Of a DNA stretch of 64,000 nucleotides, positions 10,044 through 19,200 are shown piece by piece. Source of the DNA: Herbiconiux aconitum (GTDB lineage Bacteria; Actinomycetota; Actinomycetes; Actinomycetales; Microbacteriaceae); the NCBI RefSeq assembly GCF_024979235.1, contig NZ_JANLCM010000002.1:744001-808000 (forward strand). Direction: 5' to 3'. The translations under genes were made by a program, and so were the position numbers. Below the pieces are notes generated by a model. It searched no databases and was not told where the DNA came from. It saw only the letters and a program-made list of their open reading frames with translations. Positions within the stretch are counted from its first letter, which is position 1, and every line of letters begins with the position of its first letter.

Positions 10044-11048
10044 TCATACAACACCCGGGAGCCTCCGAGCATTCCGCTCGTTCGATCTGCCGACGATGTC
10101 GGCGAGGGCGCCCTCGTGGTCTCGGAAGGCGAACTCGTAGCCGGCCGCCTCGAGTCGTTCGGGAACGACCCAGCGGCTCTTCAGCACCAACTCGGTCTCG
10201 GTGCGGATGGCGATCGAGCCGAGTTCGAGCATCCATCGCCAGGTCGGAAGGCCGAACCAGACGCCGACCGCGCGGCGCGCCGATGCCATGAAAGTGCGAT
10301 TGTCGGTGGGGTTCGGGGCGGCGGCATTGACCGCCCCATCGATCTCGGGATGCGCGTCGAGAAATCGGATGATTCTGACCACGTCGTCGAGATGCACCCA
10401 GCTGAACTTCTGCCGCCCCCCGCTCGAGCCTCGCCGGAAGCGGTGATGTGTTCCGGCGGCGCGGCGCCCCGGGGTGGACGGCCAGTGCCCGTCGAACTGC
10501 GGCCCTCCGAAACCGGCACGGGCGAGCGCAAGGATCGGGGTGAGCGCACCGCCGTCGCCCAGCACGATCGCCATGCGCAGCGCGACCCGCCGGGTGCCCG
10601 GCAGTCCGCCGCGGAGGAACTCCTCTTCCCAACTGGTGGCGACGTTCACTGAGAAGCCCTCGCCGATCTCACCGGTCGACTCGGTCATTGCTCGGTCGTC
10701 GGCGTGCCGGTAGATGGTGGCGGTCGACGAGTTGATCCACAGGCGCGGCGGATGCGCGGCCACGGCGATCGCCTCGTGCAGCGCGCGGGTGGTCGCCAGC
10801 CGGGAGCGGAAGATCTCGGCGCGGTTCACGGGGCCGTAGCGGCAGTTGACGCTCTTGCCGGCCAGGTTGATCAGGAGGTCGGCGCCGTCGACCAGCGCGG
10901 CGATCGCGGCCGGGTCGTTCCACCGTGCATCGGGGCCGGCGCGACCGATCAACGCGACCTCGGCGCCTTCCTCGCGGAACGCATCCGCCAGCCGCGCGCC
11001 GATGAAGCCCGAGGCGCCGGCGATGACCACCCGACGGGGATCGGTCAT
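10044..11048 (-). CDS. TIGR01777-type NAD-dependent epimerase
   Basis: This is an extended short-chain dehydrogenase of the SDR39U1/TIGR01777 group with 334 residues. The Rossmann motif GASGFIGARL is near residues 11-20, and a C-terminal DUF1731-like segment (RWVVPERLEAAGYEFAFRD) typical of the group is present. Its substrate is not known; E. coli YfcH and plant relatives are structural reference points only. The start ATG overlaps the stop of the upstream DUF4166 gene (ATGA), so the two are probably co-translated. In other actinobacteria I recall DUF4166 being fused to or next to dehydrogenases of this kind, which suggests a common but unknown pathway. Confidence 0.85.
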   Translation of the reverse strand: MTDPRRVVIAGASGFIGARLADAFREEGAEVALIGRAGPDARWNDPAAIAALVDGADLLINLAGKSVNCRYGPVNRAEIFRSRLATTRALHEAIAVAAHPPRLWINSSTATIYRHADDRAMTESTGEIGEGFSVNVATSWEEEFLRGGLPGTRRVALRMAIVLGDGGALTPILALARAGFGGPQFDGHWPSTPGRRAAGTHHRFRRGSSGGRQKFSWVHLDDVVRIIRFLDAHPEIDGAVNAAAPNPTDNRTFMASARRAVGVWFGLPTWRWMLELGSIAIRTETELVLKSRWVVPERLEAAGYEFAFRDHEGALADIVGRSNERNARRLPGVV

Positions 11049-11851
11049 CGGGGGCCCGCGTCGGCGTCTTCGACGTCTTCGGCGTCGTCGACGTCCTCTG
11101 CGGCTTCTGCGGTTTCTGCACCCTCCGACGTTTCTGCGGTTTCTACGGCGAAGCCGCTGCCCGCGGCGCCGTCGTCAGCCACCTCGTCGTCGACGCGTGT
11201 TTCGACTTCTGCCCGCAACTCGTAGGTGAAGGTGCCCGTGTATTCGTAGATGCGCCCGATCAGTGGGGCGTCGACGGTGACGGAGACGCGCTGGGCGCCC
11301 TCTCCCCCGCGAGCCGCATCGTCGAAGCGTTCGACCAGGGTCACGCGCGGGGCGAGCGCGGAGGGCACGGCGTAGTGCTGTCGCCCGATCCGCAGTTCGA
11401 GGCTCGTCGAAACGAGGTGGAGCTCACCGCGCACCACGGTGGTGGAGAGCCGCACCCGGAACCGGCGATCGAGGCCGAGATGATCGACCAGACCGTCGGC
11501 GCCAGGGTTCTCGGCGGTGATGGCATCGACCATCGTTCGCGCCCCACCCAGGAAGTGGAAGTGGCGCACCGCCACGACTGCGGTTCGCCCGTCGCGGTCG
11601 ACCAGCGGGCCGTTCACGACGGTGAAGGGAACGTTCTGCTCCCAGACCGGGAAGAGGATTCCCTGTCGCGCCAACAGCGCCAGGGCAGGACGCAGCCAGA
11701 GGCGCGGCGTGCCGACGACGTCGAAGACGCCACTGCCGTGGCCACGCATTCCGGCGGGAATCGCACCGAAGTACGTGCGGAGCACCGGATGCAGGTCGTC
11801 GAGCGCCGAGCCCGAGGTGAGTTCGTAGGGAGAACGAGGAGACCGCACCAC
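11045..11851 (-). CDS. DUF4166 domain protein
   Basis: The 268-residue protein matches the DUF4166 pattern: LHPVLRTYFG near the start, GMRGHGSGVFDVVG, FPVWEQNVPFTVVN, and a beta-rich lipid-binding-like remainder. Its function is unknown. The last ~35 residues are an unusual acidic Ala/Glu/Asp repeat (alternating AEDVDDAEDVEDA) that appears disordered. A GTG start at 11851 lies 7 nt after the stop of the DUF885 gene, and the stop overlaps the epimerase ATG. The three genes probably form one operon. Confidence 0.75.
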   Translation of the reverse strand: MVRSPRSPYELTSGSALDDLHPVLRTYFGAIPAGMRGHGSGVFDVVGTPRLWLRPALALLARQGILFPVWEQNVPFTVVNGPLVDRDGRTAVVAVRHFHFLGGARTMVDAITAENPGADGLVDHLGLDRRFRVRLSTTVVRGELHLVSTSLELRIGRQHYAVPSALAPRVTLVERFDDAARGGEGAQRVSVTVDAPLIGRIYEYTGTFTYELRAEVETRVDDEVADDGAAGSGFAVETAETSEGAETAEAAEDVDDAEDVEDADAGPR

Positions 11852-11858
11852 GCCGCAG

Positions 11859-13595
11859 CTACTTCAGCAGGGCCGAGCGCAGGGTGTCGAGCCCCACGCC
11901 GCCGAGGTCGAGAGCCCTGCGGTGGAACTCCTTCGACGAGAAGGCCTCCTTCTCGCGGGCGCGTAGGGTGTCGCGCAACTCTTCCCAGATGCGCTGGCCC
12001 ACCTTGTACGAAGGAGCCTGGCCGGGCCAACCGAGGTAGCGGTTGACCTCGAAGCGGATGAACGCGTCATTCATGTTCACGTTCTGGCGCATGAACTCGA
12101 GGGCATACTCCGCATCCCACACCCCGGAGCCGGTGAGCCGCGGTTTCTGCAAGTGCACGCCGATGTCGAGCACGACGCGGGCGGCGCGCATCCGCTGACC
12201 GTCGAGCATGCCAAGGCGGTCGGCCGGGTCGTCGAGGTAGCCCAGCTCTTCCATCAGGCGCTCGGCGTAGAGCGCCCAACCTTCGGCGTGACCACTGGTT
12301 CCGGCGAGCTGGCGCCGCCAGGTGTTGAGCTTGGCACGGTTGTAGACGGCCTGGCCGATCTGCAGATGGTGACCGGGAACGCCCTCGTGGTAGACCGTGG
12401 TGAGTTCGCGCCAGGTGTCGAACTCGGTGACGCCGTCGGGCACCGACCACCACATGCGGCCGGGGCGCGAGAAGTCGTCGGTGGGGCCGGTGTAGTAGAT
12501 GCCTCCCTCGTGGGTGGGCGCGATCATGCACTCGAGGGCGCGAATCTCATCAGGGATGTCGAAGTGCGTCTTTCCGAGTTCTTCGACCGCGCGGTCGCTG
12601 GTGGCCTGCATCCAGGCCTGCAGCGCATCCGTGCCCTGGAGCTTCCGGCTCGGATCGCTGTCGAGAAAAGCGATGGCCTCGGCGACGGATGCCCCGGGCT
12701 TGATCTCCGCGGCGATCGCCTCCTGCTCGCGCACCATGCGGCCGAGCTCCTCGATGCCCCACTCGTAGGTCTCGTCGAGATCGATCGTGGCGCCGAGGAA
12801 ACGACGCGACTGCAGCGCGTAGAGCTCGCGACCCACCGCATCCTGGGTGCCGGCGACCGGCGCCAGCTCGTTCTCGAGGAACTGGGCGAGCTTCGAATAG
12901 GCCGAGGCGGCGGTCTGCGCAGCCCGCTCCAGGTCGGCGCGGAGACTCGCGGGCAGTTCGGTGGGGGCGCCACCCGAACCCGTCTCGGCCTCGATCTCCG
13001 TTTCGGCAATCACCCGGGCGCCCTGCGCGAACTCGGTGAAGAAGTTGTCGGGGCCCGAGTTCTTGCGCACCTGTGCGAGCACCTCGACCACCTGGCGGCG
13101 AGCCGGGACGGTGTCACGGCGCATGCCCTCGCGGAGAGTCACGATGTAGCCGTCGACCGCCTCCTCGACCGCGGAGAGCCGCTTCGCGACCACCGACCAG
13201 TCGTCGACCGTGGCGGTGGGCATGAGGTCGTAGACCTCGCGGAGGTGCTGGCTGGGCGAGTCGATCACATTCAGGTCGCGCAGCTGCAGGCCCGCCTCCG
13301 AGCTCGCCACGGCGAGTTCGAGTTCGCTGCGCAGATCGGTCTTGGTGACCTCGTCGACCTCGTCGACCGGCGTTGCAGCGTCGAGTTCGGCGAGCACCGA
13401 CTTCACGGCGGCGATGTAGCGCTCGTGGCCCGCGGGTGAGAGGTCTCCGTAGCGGTCGTTCACCTCGGACCGGCCGATGTAGGTGCCGAGCACCGGTTCG
13501 AGCTCCACCACGGTGTCGACCCAGCGCTCGGCGATCGCATCGATCGCGGTCGGAGGTCGGGTGTCGGCGGGGGTCGGTACTGTCGTGCTGGTCAT
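11859..13595 (-). CDS. DUF885 family metallopeptidase-like protein
   Basis: A 578-residue DUF885 protein, a family related to zinc carboxypeptidases with largely untested substrates. The motif YHEGVPGHHLQ at about two-thirds of the length supplies the HExxPGHxxQ signature expected of the metal site. ALYAERLMEELGYLDDP and the C-terminal FIRFEVNRYLGWPGQ are also typical. There is no signal peptide, so it is probably cytoplasmic. The ATG at 13595 follows a TAGGGT hexamer by 6 nt, which suggests a leaderless message. It is divergent from the mutagenesis cassette and heads a small operon with the DUF4166 and epimerase genes. Confidence 0.88.
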   Translation of the reverse strand: MTSTTVPTPADTRPPTAIDAIAERWVDTVVELEPVLGTYIGRSEVNDRYGDLSPAGHERYIAAVKSVLAELDAATPVDEVDEVTKTDLRSELELAVASSEAGLQLRDLNVIDSPSQHLREVYDLMPTATVDDWSVVAKRLSAVEEAVDGYIVTLREGMRRDTVPARRQVVEVLAQVRKNSGPDNFFTEFAQGARVIAETEIEAETGSGGAPTELPASLRADLERAAQTAASAYSKLAQFLENELAPVAGTQDAVGRELYALQSRRFLGATIDLDETYEWGIEELGRMVREQEAIAAEIKPGASVAEAIAFLDSDPSRKLQGTDALQAWMQATSDRAVEELGKTHFDIPDEIRALECMIAPTHEGGIYYTGPTDDFSRPGRMWWSVPDGVTEFDTWRELTTVYHEGVPGHHLQIGQAVYNRAKLNTWRRQLAGTSGHAEGWALYAERLMEELGYLDDPADRLGMLDGQRMRAARVVLDIGVHLQKPRLTGSGVWDAEYALEFMRQNVNMNDAFIRFEVNRYLGWPGQAPSYKVGQRIWEELRDTLRAREKEAFSSKEFHRRALDLGGVGLDTLRSALLK

Positions 13596-13601
13596 GTTTC
13601 G

Positions 13602-13607
13602 ACCCTA
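13602..13607 (-). promoter_or_regulatory. Candidate -10 box of leaderless DUF885 gene
   Basis: TAGGGT, then 6 nt, then ATG on the minus strand. No -35 hexamer is clear. Confidence 0.45.
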
Positions 13608-13685
13608 GGGCACGGTGCCGACACCGGGCGATGAGCAGCCGAGGCTGTGGAGAGAATCCGATTCTCCACAGGCCGCATCACCGGA

Positions 13686-13714
13686 TTGACTTATTCGAAC
13701 ATATATTCGAACAT
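13686..13714 (+). promoter_or_regulatory. imuA' promoter with LexA (SOS) box
   Basis: CGAACATATATTCG (13696-13709) differs by one base from the Gram-positive LexA consensus CGAACATATGTTCG. It lies inside the spacer of a candidate promoter: -35 TTGACT (13686-13691), 17 nt, then GAACAT (13709-13714), 6 nt before the imuA' ATG. LexA bound here would directly block RNA polymerase. The placement is strong evidence that the downstream cassette is SOS-controlled. Confidence 0.8.
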
Positions 13715-13720
13715 GAGGGC

Positions 13721-14425
13721 ATGACGGATGCCGCGCTCACTCTCTCCTCCCCCGCTCCGGCGGGCGAGGAGATCCGTGCGCTCCAGTCGCGCATCCAGCA
13801 GATGCAAGCCACCAAGCTCGACACCCGGAGTGTGCGAACGCATCCGGCACTCGAGGCGTTGCTGCCCGGCGGCTCGCTGCGTTCCGGCGCGGCGTACTCG
13901 GTCGAGTCCTCCACCGCGCTGGTGATGGCGCTGATGGCCGGGCCCTCGGCCGACGGGGTCTGGTGCGGGGTCGTCGGGCTGCCCGATTTCGGGGTCGAGG
14001 CGGCGTCGCGCTTCGGCATCGACCTCGAGCGGCTCGCGCTCGTGCCGCATCCGGGCGAGGAGTGGCTCACCGTCACGGCGGCGATGGCCGACGTCGTGGG
14101 GGTGGTGGTGACCCGGGCGCCCAGCCGGGTCACCGATTCGGCCATTGCGCGGCTGCAGGCCCGCATCCGGCAGCGCGGAGTCACGTTGATCGTGCTGGGT
14201 GACTGGCCGCAGAGCGAGGCCTCGTTGCGCATAGCGGAGAGCTCATGGGCGGGCATCGGTGTGGGGCACGGGCATCTCGCCGAGCGGCAGGTGCTGGTCA
14301 CTGCCACGGCACGGGTGGGCTCGGGCCGGCCTCGTCGTGCGCGACTGTGGCTGCCCGACCGGCACGAGTCGTTCCGGCCGGTGCTGGACGCCCGGCCCCG
14401 CCTCCTGCAGGGGGTGGGCGGATGA
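13721..14425 (+). CDS. imuA': ImuA'-like RecA-fold mutasome protein
   Basis: The 234-residue protein lies first in an imuA'-imuB-dnaE2 cassette. In mycobacteria the accessory protein ImuA' works with the inactive Y-polymerase ImuB to let DnaE2 copy past lesions. Visible are an N-terminal helix (EIRALQSRIQQMQATK), the LPGGSLRSGAAYSVE segment in the position of a P-loop but without GKT/S, and a RecA/SulA-like core. ATP binding by the usual motif therefore looks lost. The start at 13721 is set by the promoter and by lack of similarity upstream. Its TGA overlaps the imuB ATG (ATGA), so coupling is likely. The call rests on context as well as on sequence. Confidence 0.8.
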   Translation: MTDAALTLSSPAPAGEEIRALQSRIQQMQATKLDTRSVRTHPALEALLPGGSLRSGAAYSVESSTALVMALMAGPSADGVWCGVVGLPDFGVEAASRFGIDLERLALVPHPGEEWLTVTAAMADVVGVVVTRAPSRVTDSAIARLQARIRQRGVTLIVLGDWPQSEASLRIAESSWAGIGVGHGHLAERQVLVTATARVGSGRPRRARLWLPDRHESFRPVLDARPRLLQGVGG

Positions 14426-16080
14426 TCGGGGTGCGGAGCGGAGCGGCACCAGTGCGCACGATGGTGGTCTGGTGCCCCGACTGGCCGGTGGTGGCGACCA
14501 TCGGGGCCGAAGGTGTGTCGCCCGAGCGCAGCATCGCGGTGATCGAGAAGGGGCTGGTGCTCGCCTGCTCGGCTGCGGCGCGTGCCGACGGGGTGAAGCG
14601 GGGGCTCCGGCTCCGCGAGGCGCAGGCTCGGAGTCCGCAGTTGCTCGACTTCGCCTACGACCCGGTGCGGGTCGACCGCGCCTTCGAGCCGATGATCAGC
14701 GCGCTCGAAGAGATGAGTCCGAACGTGCAGATCGTGCGCGCGGGCAGCTGCGCCCTGGCCGTGCGCGGTGCGGCACGGTTCTACGGCGGTGAGCATGCAG
14801 CGGCTCTGGCCTTTCTCGAACGCTTCGCCGAGCTGGGGGTGACGGATGCCCGGGTGGGAGTGGCTGACGGGATGTTCGCGGCCGACCAGGCGGCCCGGCT
14901 GCCCGGCGTCGATCTGATCAGGATCGTGCCGGAGGGTGGTTCACCCGGGTTTCTGCGCGGTCTCCCCCTGCAGTTGCTCGACGAGCCCGAGTTGACGACG
15001 CTGCTGTGGCGGCTCGGCATCCGCTCGCTCGGCGATTTCGCCGAGCTGCCGGCGGCCGACGTGCGTTCCCGCTTCGGTGAGCCCGGTGCACGAGCCCACA
15101 CCAGGGCGGCGGGACTCGACGGCAGTCAGGTGGTGCCGCGCATCCCACCCGAGGTGCGCGAGAGCCTCAGCGATTTCGAGCCCCCGCTCGACCGTATCGA
15201 TCAGGTGGCCTTCGGAGTGCGAGCGGCGGCGGAGCGCTTCATCGGAGATCTGGCGGCCGCCCGCTTCGTCTGCACCGCGTTGCGGGTCGAACTCACGAGC
15301 GAACGCGGTGAACGACGAGATCGCAGCTGGCTGCACCCGCGGTGGTTCAGCGCCGGTGATGTGGTCGACCGGGTGCGCTGGCAGCTGCAGGGCGGCAGCA
15401 CCATCGAGAGCGCGCTCTCGTCGCCGATCGCCCGGGTGCGCATCGTCGCCGAGGCCGTCGATCACAGTGCTCGGCACGAGACCGGGCTCTGGGGCAGTGG
15501 TTCCGAAGAGCGCATCCACCACGGCCTCTCCCGCGTGCAGAGCATCGTGGGGCACGAGGGAGTGCTGACGGCCTCGATCGGGGGCGGTCGATCGCCCCGT
15601 GAACGGCAGATCCTGGTGCCTTGGGGCGACCGCATCGAGCAGAAGTCCACTGCACCCAGCTCTCCGAAAAGCCGTGCCCGCGGTGGAAGAATGCCGAACC
15701 GCACGGCGGGTGTTGCGGGTGCCGGCGGTGCGCGGAGCGAAGAGCAGGCGCCCTGGCCGGGGAGCGTCCCGCCGCCGCTGCCCACCACGGTGTTCGAGCG
15801 GCCGCGGGCGGTACTGGTGCTGGCCGCTGGGCAGCAGGAGGTGGCGGTCACCGCCCGGGGTGCGCTGACGGCAGAACCCGCCCTCTTCTCCTCTGAAGCC
15901 GGTGGCCGTCAGCTGCGGCCGCTCGAAGCCTGGGCGGGTCCGTGGCCGGTGTACGAGCGCTGGTGGGATTCCGCGGCGCGGCGCCGTTTCGACCGCTTCC
16001 AGGTGGTCGACGCCGACGGCACCGCCTGGCTCCTCGCCCTCGAACGAGGCTCCTGGTATGCGGAGGCCCGCTATGACTGA
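14422..16080 (+). CDS. imuB: ImuB, Y-family polymerase-like protein
   Basis: ImuB is a Y-family polymerase homologue that bridges ImuA', DnaE2 and the sliding clamp in translesion synthesis. It has 552 residues. The N-terminus MVVWCPDWPVVA replaces the D-hD-F-A metal-binding motif of active Y polymerases, and the later ALEEMSPNVQIVRAGSCALAV region lacks the usual SxDE catalytic pair. That matches the catalytically dead state reported for ImuB. The HhH and little-finger regions are recognisable. The start at 14422 overlaps the imuA' stop. The TGA at 16078-16080 overlaps the start region of a short ORF leading to dnaE2. Confidence 0.9.
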   Translation: MIGVRSGAAPVRTMVVWCPDWPVVATIGAEGVSPERSIAVIEKGLVLACSAAARADGVKRGLRLREAQARSPQLLDFAYDPVRVDRAFEPMISALEEMSPNVQIVRAGSCALAVRGAARFYGGEHAAALAFLERFAELGVTDARVGVADGMFAADQAARLPGVDLIRIVPEGGSPGFLRGLPLQLLDEPELTTLLWRLGIRSLGDFAELPAADVRSRFGEPGARAHTRAAGLDGSQVVPRIPPEVRESLSDFEPPLDRIDQVAFGVRAAAERFIGDLAAARFVCTALRVELTSERGERRDRSWLHPRWFSAGDVVDRVRWQLQGGSTIESALSSPIARVRIVAEAVDHSARHETGLWGSGSEERIHHGLSRVQSIVGHEGVLTASIGGGRSPRERQILVPWGDRIEQKSTAPSSPKSRARGGRMPNRTAGVAGAGGARSEEQAPWPGSVPPPLPTTVFERPRAVLVLAAGQQEVAVTARGALTAEPALFSSEAGGRQLRPLEAWAGPWPVYERWWDSAARRRFDRFQVVDADGTAWLLALERGSWYAEARYD

Positions 16081-16213
16081 GTTGTTGTTGGGTTCGCCGC
16101 CGCTGCTACTGCGGCGAACGGTGCGACGAGTTGCTCCCCCGCACCCCTGGCCGCCCTCAGGGCTGAAAAGCGACGTACACGCCGCCGCTTTTCAGCGGAT
16201 CGCGGGTGGCTGA
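16073..16213 (+). CDS. 46-codon ORF bridging imuB and dnaE2
   Basis: An ATG at 16073 overlaps the imuB stop (ATGACTGA), and its TGA at 16211-16213 overlaps the dnaE2 ATG (TGATG). The reading frame therefore joins the two genes without a gap. The predicted 46-residue product is Leu/Arg/Pro-rich and I do not recognise it. Its third-position GC is about 70%, well below the surrounding genes, so the peptide itself is probably not conserved. It could exist only to carry ribosomes from imuB to dnaE2, because dnaE2 has no good Shine-Dalgarno. It contains an 11-bp hairpin (16162-16196). Confidence 0.35.
   Translation: MTELLLGSPPLLLRRTVRRVAPPHPWPPSGLKSDVHAAAFQRIAGG
16162..16196 (+). repeat. 11-bp inverted repeat before dnaE2
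   Basis: GCTGAAAAGCG (16162-16172) and CGCTTTTCAGC (16186-16196) are exact reverse complements with a 13-nt loop, ending 16 nt before the dnaE2 start. It could be an attenuator, an RNA-processing site or a small dispersed repeat. There is no U-tract. Confidence 0.6.
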
Positions 16214-19200
16214 TGGGGTGGCAGAATCCGCCCATCACGTGGTCGGAGCTGGAGCGGAAGATGTCGGGGCGAACGCGGCCCCGGAGCCCGATGGAAGACG
16301 AGGAGACACATTCTCGTAAGCGGCCCGCTTATGTGCCACCGCCCCTGGAAGAGGCGGTGCACGACGGAGTCGCCGCCGTCGGCGACAGCGGTGGCGGCGA
16401 GGCCGTCGTGCCCTATGCCGAGTTGCACGCGCATTCCAACTTCAGCTTTCTCGACGGCGCTTCCTCGCCCGAAGAACTGGTGCAGGAGGCGGCACGGATG
16501 CGGTTGCACGCGCTCGCTCTCACCGACCACGACGGCTTCTACGGTCTCGCCCGCTTCGCCGAAGCAGCCGAGATGCACCAGGTCAGAACCATGTTCGGCG
16601 CCGAGCTCTCGCTCGAGCTGAGCGCACCGCAGAACGGGATGGCCGACCCCGAGGGCTCGCACCTGCTCGTTCTCGCCCGCCAGCAAGCCGGCTACCACCG
16701 ACTCGCCGGCGCCATCACCACGGCACAGCTGGCCCCCGGGGCCGAGAAAGGCAAACCGCTCTATTCGCTCGAGCAGCTCGCCCACGACAGCGGGGGCGAC
16801 TGGATGGTGCTCTCCGGCTGCCGCAAAGGCCAGGTGCGGCAGGCTCTCGCGAGAGAGGGCATCGAGGGCGCCGAGCGCGAACTCGACCGGCTCGAGGCGC
16901 TCTTCGGTCGCGAGAACGTGCTGGTCGAGCTGAGCGATCGGGGCGATCCCCTCGACAGCAGCATCAACGACACCCTGTTCGCCCTGGCGCAGAAGCGGCG
17001 GCTCGCCTCCGTCGCCACCGGCAACGTGCACTACGCCACTCCCGACCGGCACCGACTCGCGGAAGCCCTGGCCGCGGTGCGCGCCCGGCGCAGCCTCGAC
17101 GAACTCGACGGCTGGCTGCCCGCCGCACCCGCGGCACACCTGCGCTCGGGCGCCGAAATGGCGCAGCGTTTCGGTCGCTACCCGGGAGCGGTCGAGCACA
17201 CGGTCGAGGTCGCCGACGAGCTCTCCTTCGAGCTGCGCCGTGCCAAGCCGAAGCTGCCGCGACAGGAGGTGCCGGAGGGGCACACCCCGATGTCTTACCT
17301 CCGGGCGCTGGTCGCCGAGGGCGTCGCCGACCGCTACCCGGGTGCCGGACCCGAGATCTGGGCGCGGCTCGAGAAAGAACTCGCGGTGATCGAGACCAAG
17401 GATTTTCCGGGCTACTTCCTCATCGTCTACGACATCGTGCGCGAGGCCAGGCGGCTCGGCATCCTCTGCCAGGGGCGTGGCTCGGCGGCGAACTCAGCCG
17501 TCTGCTACGTGCTGAAGATCACCGCCGTCGACCCCATCGCCCGTCTGCTGCCGTTCGAGCGCTTCCTCTCGGCGATGCGCGAGGAAGAGCCCGACATCGA
17601 CGTCGACTTCGATTCCGACCGGCGCGAAGAGGTGATCCAGTACGTCTACGCGAAGTACGGGCGACGCAACGCGGCGCAGGTGGCCAACGTCATCCAGTAC
17701 CGACCGAAGTTCGCCGTGCGCGACATGGCAAAGGCGCTCGGTCACAGCCCGGGTCAGCAAGACGCCTGGTCGAAGCAGGTCGAACGCTGGGGCCCCATGG
17801 TCGAGAGCGGCGATCACGACATCCCGGCGGAGGTGATCGAGTTGGCCACCGAGGTGCTCGGCTTCCCCCGGCACCTCGGCATCCACTCCGGTGGCATGGT
17901 GCTCACCGACCGCCCCGTCGGTGAGGTGTGTCCGATCGAGAACGCGCGCATGGAAGATCGCACCGTGCTGCAGTGGGACAAAGACGACTGCGCCTGGATG
18001 GGGCTCGTCAAGTTCGACCTGCTGGGTCTCGGGATGCTGTCGGCGCTGCAGCACACCTTCGATCTCGTGAAGGAGTCGACGGGCCGCGAGTGGGATCTCG
18101 ACAGCATCCCCAAAGAGGAGGAGGGCGTCTACGACATGCTCTGCCGAGCCGATTCGATCGGCGTCTTCCAGGTGGAGAGCCGGGCGCAGATGGGCACGCT
18201 CCCCCGACTGCAGCCGCGCGCGTTCTACGACCTCGTGGTGGAGATCGCGTTGATCCGACCGGGGCCGATCCAGGGCGGGGCGGTGCACCCGTACATCCGC
18301 CGCAAGCTCGGCTTCGAACCCGTCACCTACCTGCACCCGAAACTCAAGCCCGTGCTCGAGCGCACCCTCGGGGTGCCGCTCTTCCAGGAACAGCTGATGC
18401 AGATGGCGATGGCGGTCGGCGGGTGCGATGCCGACGACGCCGATCTGCTGCGCCGGGCGATGGGTTCCAAGCGCGGGCAGGAGAAGATCTCACGGCTCCG
18501 AGCGAAGCTCTACCAGGGGATGGCCGGCAACGGCATCACGGGTGAACTCGCCGACGACATCTATCAGCGCATCGAGGCTTTCGCGAACTTCGGCTTCGCC
18601 GAGAGCCACTCCACGAGCTTCGCTCTGCTGGTGTACGCGAGCTCGTGGTTCAAGTTGCACTACCCCGCCGCGTTCCTGGCGGCGCTGCTGCGGGCGCAGC
18701 CGATGGGCTTCTACTCACCGCAGACGTTGACGGCGGATGCGCGGCGGCACGGTGTCGAGGTGCGGCGCCCCGACATCCAGCGTTCCGGGGTGCAGGCCGG
18801 CCTCGAACCGTTGCTGCTGGCCGAGACCGGGCAGACCGTCGAGACCGGGCTCGCCGAATGCGTGCATCCAGCTGCCCCGGTGCCGAAGGTCTTCAACCGC
18901 GAAGCCCCCGATCGCACGCTCGAACACCGTCGCGACGGGGAGCTCGCGGTGCGACTCGGACTGGCCGAGGTCACGTCGATCGGCGAGAAGCTGGCCGAGC
19001 GGATCGTGGCCGAACGCGAGCAGAACGGCCCCTACCTCGGCATGCCCGACCTCGCCCGCCGCGTGGGTCTCACCACTGCTCAGCTGGAAGCCCTCGCTAC
19101 CGCCGGTGCTTTCGAATCTCTTGGCTTGACCAAGCGCGAAGCGCTGTGGGAGGCAGGCAACGCATCCCAGGAACGAGCGGAATATCTCCCCGGCACCTTC

